From contig CAYRGC010000002.1 in NCBI GenBank assembly GCA_964423795.1, positions 62,001-126,000 on the forward strand: a stretch of 64,000 nt of DNA, given 5' to 3'. The position numbers and the translations under genes are program-made. Within the stretch, counting starts at the first letter, position 1; every line of letters starts with the position of its first letter. Positions 59,301-64,000 of the stretch are shown here, piece by piece. The notes under the pieces were generated by a model. It saw only the letters and a list, made by a program, of their open reading frames with translations, did not search any database and was not told the DNA's origin. This stretch comes from CAYRGC01 sp964423795. GTDB lineage: Bacteria; Patescibacteriota; Gracilibacteria; Peribacterales; Peribacteraceae.

Positions 59301-60801
59301 CACGAACAACGACATCCCCGCCTCCCTCACGATCATCAAGCAGGTGACGAACGACAACGGCGGCACGAAGGTCGCCGCGGACTTCACGATGAGCGTCACC
59401 GGCAACAACCCCGCGATGACGAGCTTCCCGGGCAATGACGCCGGCACGACGATCTCGATCGACGCCGGCAGTTACTCGGTCGGTGAGGTCGCCGACAGCG
59501 GGTACGCCGCGACGTACTCGGCCGACTGCAGCGGTTCGCTGCTCCCCGGCGAGTCCAAGACCTGCACCGTCACGAACGACGACATCGCGCCGAAGCTCAC
59601 GGTGAACAAAGTGGTCGTGAACACCCACGGCGGCACGAAGAACGCGACCGACTTCCCGCTCTTCGTGGACGGCAGCCCCGTCTCGAACGGCATCGAAACC
59701 ACGCTCGCCACGGCCGGCGTCTACACGGTGTCCGAGACGTCTGATCCGGGCTACTCCTCCGCCTTCAGCGGCGACTGCGACGTCGCGGGTTCCGTGACGC
59801 TTGCCCCCGGCGACGTGAAGACCTGCACCATCACCAACACCGACGACGTGGCACCCCGCCTCATCGTGAGCAAGGTGGTGATCAACGACAACGGCGGCAC
59901 GAAGACCGAACTCGACTTCGAGCTCAGCATGCGCGTGGACGGCGGCCTCATCGCCATCGGCTTGCCGACGCTGCTCTCGACGGGCACGCACACGGTGTCC
60001 GAGGTGGCTGATCCGCAGTACGCCCCCGCCTTCTCCGGCGCCTGCGCCGCGGACGGCACCGTCACGCTCGCCCCCGGCGACGTGAAGACCTGCATCGTCA
60101 CGAACAACGACGTCCCCCCGACCCCCGTGTCCGAGACGACGGGCATCGACGACGGCCGCAACGGCGGTCACCGCGGCGAGGACAGCAACCAGCTCCTCGG
60201 CAAGATGCGCGCGATCGCGCTCCGTAACGGCCTCGGCGGCGACACGGCCCCCGCCGGCTTCGGTGGTACGAACGACGTGCCCCTATCGACGGCCGAGCTC
60301 AACGTGCTTTGCAGCGTGCAGCGCACGTTCTCGTCCCAGACCCCGCTTGACCTCATCCGCCTGATCTCGCGCACCCTCGCCGTCTTCATGGGCCGGGACG
60401 CGAAGTTCATCGAGGAGAAGATGTTCGATTCCGCCACGTGCGAGAGGATCAACGCCTCGCTCAAGCCCTCCGCGACGGTCGCCGAAGTGATCCTGAAGCC
60501 GGTGCCGCTCGCCATCGACGGTTACCCGGTCTCGAGCAACCAGACGTGGAACAAGTGCGTCCGCGGCCAGGCGACCCTCGAGGACATCCGCGAGAACGGC
60601 GACGTCGTCGTCTCCCGCATGAGCGGCAAGGCGTTCGCGAAGAGCTGCGACGCTTACCGCACGAGCGGCACGAACGAATGGACGCATCCCGACGACGCCT
60701 TCCTCACCCTCACGATCGTTCCGAACGGAAAGAACGCTCCGAAGGTGACGGCGAACGACGGCTACATCGTCCTCCCCGTCACGAAGACGGCCAGCCGCTG
60801 A
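56395..60801 (+). CDS. giant surface protein with ten prealbumin-like repeats
   Basis: 1468 residues. After the signal sequence (1-40) come two about 150-residue beta domains with shared motifs (GGAYTSLTGPVFTGIDDNDL; FDTGGTAPTVLVT; SLTWQNVRVRPTA). Ten repeats of 83-93 residues follow, at about residues 363-1243 (DNA about 57481-60120). Each starts LTVTKSVTNDNGGTK or similar, has HTVSETADSGY in the middle, and ends GDCAADGSITLAPGDVKACTITNDD, with one Cys at each end of that last segment. They resemble SpaA/prealbumin-like folds of adhesins. The C-terminal about 220 residues are different (LNVLCSVQRTFSSQTPLDLI, FMGRDAKFIEEKMFDSATCE), with Cys pairs and no anchor motif. Role: a stalk or surface layer (inference). 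Confidence 0.85.
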   Translation: MRRLASRLSLSALTAQIVLGSFAASLPVMSERAFALAAVTAATGGSAILANTAGGAYTSLTGPVFTGIDDNDLSATGTLTLVAPSGFQFDTGGTAPTVLVTCTNSCGGGSSNNVNNLTSGSTIAVTVSAGTLSITITDDVDGGGSTTNSLTWQNVRVRPTASSPLASGDITKGGTATLNGISGGDSLGTLTEVGVATVTPATGGGAISASTAGGAYTTLTGPVLTESDAGAIQTGTIILNAPAGFEFDTGGTAPTVLVTRVAGTSNGVGDTVCNINNVATGTSVAITGRTSSTITFTVSDDSRNGNPGSCNGIRNSLTWQNVRVRPTAALPLASGNVTKSGTATVYGVSNSDNFGTLTEIATTGTITVNASVTNDNGGTKAVSDFTYKVDATTVTSGVSNSFTAGAHTISVTGTTGYAVTIGGDCAADGSITLAAAASKVCTVSLDDIAPKLTVTKSVTNDNGGTKAVADFTLKIDVTTVTSGVQNTVNAGAHTVSETADSGYTGVIGGDCAADGSITLAPGDVKACTISNDDLSPTLTVNAVFVNDDGGTKGAGDVTLTVEATTVTSGAANTIFNAGLHTVAGTALTGYTKTIGGDCAADGTVTLVNGASATCTVTYDDIAPKLTVTKSVTNDNGGTKVAADFVLKVDGLTVTTGVENEFDAGAHTVSEAADVGYAATYGGDCAADGSITLAPGDVKACTITNDDIAPKLTVNKVVVNDHGGTKMVADFPLFVDASPVTSGMENALTPGVHNVTETSDTATYSRAFSGDCAADGSITLALGDVKTCTITNDDIQPQLTIVVHVITDDGGTAVASDFGVLTTGTNVSSPSVTGNEAGQTITLNAGSFGTSLTVPALLTGKYSLLFSGDCVGTLNPGDMKTCTFTLNDIAPKLTVTKVIVNDNGGTVVVGSVPLFIDATAVTSGTQNTTTIGAHVISETNPSGYGSIITGDCAADGSITLGLGDVKSCVITNNDIPASLTIIKQVTNDNGGTKVAADFTMSVTGNNPAMTSFPGNDAGTTISIDAGSYSVGEVADSGYAATYSADCSGSLLPGESKTCTVTNDDIAPKLTVNKVVVNTHGGTKNATDFPLFVDGSPVSNGIETTLATAGVYTVSETSDPGYSSAFSGDCDVAGSVTLAPGDVKTCTITNTDDVAPRLIVSKVVINDNGGTKTELDFELSMRVDGGLIAIGLPTLLSTGTHTVSEVADPQYAPAFSGACAADGTVTLAPGDVKTCIVTNNDVPPTPVSETTGIDDGRNGGHRGEDSNQLLGKMRAIALRNGLGGDTAPAGFGGTNDVPLSTAELNVLCSVQRTFSSQTPLDLIRLISRTLAVFMGRDAKFIEEKMFDSATCERINASLKPSATVAEVILKPVPLAIDGYPVSSNQTWNKCVRGQATLEDIRENGDVVVSRMSGKAFAKSCDAYRTSGTNEWTHPDDAFLTLTIVPNGKNAPKVTANDGYIVLPVTKTASR

Positions 60802-60820
60802 TCGACCAGCATTGTCCGGG

Positions 60821-60847
60821 AAAAAGCCGCGTGACCCGCGGCTTTTT
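60821..60847. terminator. bidirectional terminator between convergent genes
   Basis: AAAAAGCCGCG-TGACC-CGCGGCTTTTT has runs of A and T on both sides of an 11-bp stem. It serves the surface protein (plus) and the M23 peptidase (minus). Confidence 0.88.
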
Positions 60848-61950
60848 CAGTTCCCGTCGGCGTGCTCTTGGATGAACCGTATGGGATGGACGACGAAGCG
60901 GTCGGCGACCTCCGGCGACGGGACGGAAGGCGGCAGATAGGGCCGGTGATCCGTCTCCCCTGGCTGGCCGCGGTCGATCTGCAGGTGCAGGTGGGGGCCA
61001 CTGGTGTTGCCCGTCATGCCCACGGTGCCGAGCGTCTGCCCGGGGCGGACCGTCTCGCCTTCGCGGACGGCGACCGTGCCGAAATGCCCGTAGATGGAAT
61101 AGTAAACCTCGCCGCCCAGGCGGTGCTCCACGATCACGTGCAGCCCGAGGACGGAATCCTCTTCCACCGTGGCGACGCGACCGCCGGCCACGGAGCCGAC
61201 GGGCGTGCCGAGCGCGAGCTTGAGATCCACGCCCGGGTGCACCGCGGTGAACTCCGCGGCGTCCACGTCGTAGGCGCCGAAGAACTTGGTGGAGTAGTAG
61301 AGCTTGCGGGTGATCTCCTCCTCGTTGCGAGGATTCACGAGGTCCGAGAGGGGCCGCAGGAGCTTCGAGAGATCGTACGCGGGGACGGGGACGAAGTCGG
61401 CGTCCGTCATCTCGGCGTACGCGCGGTTCCACTGCGCGGGCGTCTTCATCGCGCCCCAGTCGGGCACGCGGGCCACGGGCGAGACCGAGCGCACGAAGGC
61501 GGGGAATCCTCCCGTCTCCGCCGACACCGCGGAGAAGGACGAGGAAGACGCCGAAAGGGGCCCTTCGACGTCGCCCGGAGCGGGCGCGGCGGCATGCTCC
61601 GGCACCCGGAAGGGCGCGCGGGAACGGACCGAGGAGGAGGATGCGGACTGCACGATGGACAGCATCGCGCCGGGACCGGCGGCCACGAAGTCCTTGCGCT
61701 TCACGACGGGACGGCGAACCCGGACCATGCGGCGGCGCATGCGGCGGGAGGAAGCGGACGACGAAGAACCGACGGACGCCGCGCGATACTGCGGCAGGTC
61801 CTTGAGCAGATACGACCGCAGCCCGTCGGAATGCTGCAAAGCCATCACCGTCGAGAAGATCCCGATCACCGCGAGCGACACCACGCGTTCTCCGTGGCAG
61901 CGAAGCCACGTGCGGAGCGAATGCCAGAGGCGATATTGGTTTTTGTTCAC
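60847..61950 (-). CDS. M23 family metallopeptidase, membrane-anchored
   Basis: 367 residues from GTG 61950. One N-terminal membrane helix (about 22-40) is followed by a long linker with Ser/Arg-rich blocks (SSSSASSRRMRRRMVRVRRP; SASSSSFSAVSAE). The C-terminal M23 domain (about 210-330) has metal ligands in AVHPGVDLKLALGTPVGSVA (H and D) and NTSGPHLHLQIDRGQ (HLH), and YSIYGHFGTVAVREGETVRP. It hydrolyses peptidoglycan cross-links or assists in division. -35 GTGACA, a 17-base spacer and TATAAT (61959-61964) stand 8 bases before the GTG. Confidence 0.92.
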   Translation of the reverse strand: MNKNQYRLWHSLRTWLRCHGERVVSLAVIGIFSTVMALQHSDGLRSYLLKDLPQYRAASVGSSSSASSRRMRRRMVRVRRPVVKRKDFVAAGPGAMLSIVQSASSSSVRSRAPFRVPEHAAAPAPGDVEGPLSASSSSFSAVSAETGGFPAFVRSVSPVARVPDWGAMKTPAQWNRAYAEMTDADFVPVPAYDLSKLLRPLSDLVNPRNEEEITRKLYYSTKFFGAYDVDAAEFTAVHPGVDLKLALGTPVGSVAGGRVATVEEDSVLGLHVIVEHRLGGEVYYSIYGHFGTVAVREGETVRPGQTLGTVGMTGNTSGPHLHLQIDRGQPGETDHRPYLPPSVPSPEVADRFVVHPIRFIQEHADGN

Positions 61951-61958
61951 TTCGTGTT

Positions 61959-61987
61959 ATTATACTACTTTTTGTATTTTTTGTCAC
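61959..61987 (-). promoter_or_regulatory. promoter of the M23 peptidase, leaderless GTG
   Basis: On the minus strand GTGACA (61987-61982), a 17-base spacer and TATAAT (61964-61959) end 8 bases before GTG 61950. Confidence 0.75.
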
Positions 61988-62065
61988 TATACAAGAAGAA
62001 TGTCAAATACACGTATATGTGCCTCTATTGTCCTGCAAACGCCATTTAATCAGCGTATCGGAACA

Positions 62066-63511
62066 TTAGAACACGGCCGACCGTGGAAACTCCAGGAGCT
62101 CCCATTTGCGGCTCTTCTGCAGCGCGCGGTGGAGGAACGACTTCACGATCTTGTAGGTATCCACATTAAAGTCCGGGACGGTGGCGCCCTCGAGGATATC
62201 GCGCAACGCATCCTCGTCGGAGCAGCTGCCGACGTGCGTCCAGTCGGAAAACACGTGGATCTGCTGCCGGTCGGTCTCGGCGCAGGTCTCGCGGATGCCG
62301 ATCATTCCGTCGAAGGGCCAGCGTTGCTGGCGGATGCCGCCGAGCGCCTCCAGAAGAAGGGCGTTGTGGGCGGCGACGTCCATCTCCCCCGCGCAGGCGC
62401 CGCGGCACTTCTTGAGATGGTACGAGAAGCACGGTTCCCCGCGCCGTGCCGCCTCGATGCCGAGGACGGCCGGACAAAGCCCGTGCGCGTCGGCGATCTC
62501 CGCGAGAGCGGACTCGGCGACGCGCCGCGTGCCGAAGAAGCCGTAGCACTCGCCGATCTGCCCGGCGGAAAGCTCGTCCCCGCGGACGACGGAAGGAACG
62601 AGGAAGCCGCGTTTGTCTTTCGCGAGGAGGAAGACGCAACGGCTCGAGATTCTCCGGAGCATGCGGTTATAGACCGGCATGTGCGCCTTGATGAGCTGCG
62701 ACTCGAGGAGCAGCGCCCCGAGCTCGCCCGCGGTCTCGTGGCACTCGATGTCGACGATCTCCTGCGTGATCTTCATGTCCTTCGGCAGCGAGTGGTCGCC
62801 GGCGAAGTGCGAGAGCACGCGCGCGCGGACGTTCACGCTTTTGCCGATGTAGATGGGCCGGCGGTTCTTGCCCAAAAACACGTAGACGCCCGGCGTCTCC
62901 GGCAGGTCGTCCACGACGGTCTTCTGGATCGTCGTCGGGAGCGCCGGCGCCTGCAGGAGTTTCTTCACGGCCCAGTCGAACGTCTCCGCGCCGGACTCCT
63001 TGCGGGCCTTCACCCAAAACTGCAGCATCGCGTCGGCGTCGGCGAGCGCCCGGTGGCGGTCGTCGCAGTCGAGGTCGAAGCGCTCGATGAGGGCGTCGAG
63101 GTTGTGCGACTTCTGCGACGGGTGCAGCAGGCGCGACAGGCGCACGGTGCAGAGCGTCTTCGCCTGGTATGACCGCCCGGCGCGCCGCAGTTCGTTTTTG
63201 ACGAAGGCGTAGTCGAAGCGCGCGTTGTGCGCGACGAACACGGCCCCCTCGAGGAGCGACAGCACGTCGTTGGCGATCGTGTCGAACGTGGGCGCGTCAT
63301 AGAGATCCTCGTCGGTGATCCCGGTGATGTCCTGGATCAGCGGGGGAAGCGGGCGGTTGGGATGCACGAGGGACGACCATCGCTCGATCACGCGATCGTC
63401 CCGCACGAGGATGACGGCGATCTCGATGATCCGGTGATGGAGGAAGCTGCCGCCGGTGGTTTCGGTGTCGACGAACGCGTACGTGACACTCTCCTTCTTC
63501 CTGCGGGCCAT
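62066..63511 (-). CDS. DEDDh exonuclease fused to GIY-YIG (UvrC N-terminal/Cho-like) nuclease
   Basis: 481 residues. Residues 10-180 are a DnaQ-type 3'-5' exonuclease with FVDTETTGG (Asp15, Glu17), FVAHNARFDYAFVKNEL and DRHRALADADAML, with the DEDDh His and last Asp. Residues about 205-290 are a GIY-YIG domain: PGVYVFLGKNRRPIYIGKS, ARVLSHF and the catalytic Glu in LLLESQLIKAHMPVYNRML. The remainder resembles the UvrC middle region (ACAGEMDVAAHNALLLEALG; CxYH..KC..AC pattern near FSYHLKKCRGACAG). Such fusions are annotated as DNA polymerase III epsilon-like in Actinobacteria and act in DNA repair. ATG 63511 lies 9 bases after TAGAGT. Confidence 0.92.
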   Translation of the reverse strand: MARRKKESVTYAFVDTETTGGSFLHHRIIEIAVILVRDDRVIERWSSLVHPNRPLPPLIQDITGITDEDLYDAPTFDTIANDVLSLLEGAVFVAHNARFDYAFVKNELRRAGRSYQAKTLCTVRLSRLLHPSQKSHNLDALIERFDLDCDDRHRALADADAMLQFWVKARKESGAETFDWAVKKLLQAPALPTTIQKTVVDDLPETPGVYVFLGKNRRPIYIGKSVNVRARVLSHFAGDHSLPKDMKITQEIVDIECHETAGELGALLLESQLIKAHMPVYNRMLRRISSRCVFLLAKDKRGFLVPSVVRGDELSAGQIGECYGFFGTRRVAESALAEIADAHGLCPAVLGIEAARRGEPCFSYHLKKCRGACAGEMDVAAHNALLLEALGGIRQQRWPFDGMIGIRETCAETDRQQIHVFSDWTHVGSCSDEDALRDILEGATVPDFNVDTYKIVKSFLHRALQKSRKWELLEFPRSAVF

Positions 63512-63520
63512 AGGTCAGCG

Positions 63521-63526
63521 ACTCTA
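63521..63526 (-). promoter_or_regulatory. -10 TAGAGT, leaderless
   Basis: Nine bases before ATG 63511 on the minus strand. Confidence 0.4.
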
Positions 63527-63721
63527 CGGTGAGCTCTTTTTGTACTCAAGGTTCGACTCGGGATTTTCCCGACTTTCTCGCGAAAATCGACGACGGCACC
63601 GTCATCGCGAAAGCTTGTCCAGGAGACGAGAACGTTTTTCCGCGCCGCCGGAGTCCGTCTTTCTCCTCCCGTAACAGGAATGTACCCTCCGTGCGTCTTC
63701 ATTCCGTCCCTTCCCTCGTCC

Positions 63722-64000
63722 ATGATGCACCAGCGTCTCCCCCTTCTCGCCGCGCTCGGTTCCCTGGCGTTCGCCATGGCCGCCTGCACGCAAACGCAGG
63801 CTCCGTCGACGCCGCCCGCGTCCTCCGCGGCGGCTTCCGTCGCGGCCTCGTCCCGAAGCGGGTCCGGGGCGGCGCTCCGGGGCACCATGGTGGACTACGG
63901 CCCGACCGAGGGATACCTCTCCCTGCCGGCCGGGGAAGGCGTGCATCCGGCGATCGTGCTCATCCACGAGTGGTGGGGCCTCAACGACAACATCAAGTGG
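63722..64000 (+). CDS. dienelactone-hydrolase-like lipoprotein (truncated by window end)
   Basis: The first 93 codons only. ATG 63722 or 63725 starts a lipoprotein signal (LPLLAALGSLAFAMAAC, Cys near 21). A Ser/Ala-rich spacer follows, then VDYGPTEGYLSLPAGEGVHP and AIVLIHEWWGLNDNIKW, the start of a dienelactone hydrolase (alpha/beta hydrolase) with its typical HEWWGLN stretch. The catalytic Cys/Asp/His lie outside the window. Confidence 0.82.
   Translation, partial: MMHQRLPLLAALGSLAFAMAACTQTQAPSTPPASSAAASVAASSRSGSGAALRGTMVDYGPTEGYLSLPAGEGVHPAIVLIHEWWGLNDNIKW

Noticed and set aside
56371..60171. A 1266-residue open frame on the minus strand over the repeat protein
   Set aside because: Arg/Asp/His-rich composition and mirrored repeats show it to be the antisense shadow of the plus-strand gene, which has a promoter, signal peptide and domain structure.
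1..64000. CRISPR arrays, rRNA genes, integrases or a replication origin
   Set aside because: No regularly spaced identical repeats, no rRNA signatures and no recombinase motifs were seen. The repeats at 57480-60124 are coding.

Overview
The window is GC-rich DNA (about 65% by eye), densely packed, using the standard code (TGA acts as a stop throughout). No rRNA or ribosomal-protein operon is present to place it. A short alanyl-tRNA synthetase without its C-terminal domain, long Ser-rich linkers in exported proteins, large surface proteins (LamG, dockerin, DUF4215, DUF11, SLH, ten-fold repeats) and frequent leaderless promoters fit a member of the Patescibacteria/CPR such as a Peregrinibacteria/Peribacteria-type lineage. 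That placement is an inference and is tentative.

Layout. 1-1250: a cut-off DUF817 membrane protein, a probable structured small RNA, and the tmRNA (ssrA). 1250-2990: an AT-rich two-gene cassette (DUF4365 nuclease-like protein plus an unrecognised partner) directly behind the tmRNA 3' end, very likely acquired. 3000-7500: a VOC protein, a DUF2975/XRE pair, a YdeI-type protein and two tandem sensor histidine kinases. 7690-20800: a giant LamG/dockerin surface protein, AlaRS, a two-gene membrane/glycosyltransferase-like operon, a Trm11-like methyltransferase, a CaCA-type exchanger and an HTTM-DCC fusion with its partner. 20890-27750 (minus strand): small membrane proteins, a flavodoxin, an ISXO2-type transposase, a D-2-hydroxyacid dehydrogenase with a nitroreductase, and a frameshifted VTT-DUF6766 fusion. 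27900-38420: an exported protease with SLH domains, VOC/DUF1801/YdeI/MOSC proteins, tRNA-Asn with a duplicated 3' end, and a gene broken in an A8 tract.

38490-50300 is a copper-handling island: csoR-copA-DUF305 behind a C-tract operator; a His-rich membrane protein with a near-consensus promoter; two exported proteins that share a repeated YtkA-like domain; a DUF11 surface protein; a His-rich exported protein; and a CopC-CopD fusion whose C-terminus carries the same YtkA-like domain twice. 50300-64000 holds DUF2127, a DsbA-like thioredoxin, an MFS exporter, an ABC permease/ATPase pair without a binding protein, a 1468-residue protein with ten repeats, an M23 peptidase, a DEDDh exonuclease-GIY-YIG fusion and the start of a dienelactone-hydrolase-like lipoprotein.

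Two modes of gene start recur. Many genes have a TAyACT-type -10 element (often with an upstream TGn) ending only 6-12 bases before ATG or GTG, which implies leaderless mRNAs. Several exported-protein genes instead have 19-29 uninterrupted pyrimidines just before ATG. A strong Shine-Dalgarno sequence was seen clearly at only one gene, the MOSC protein.
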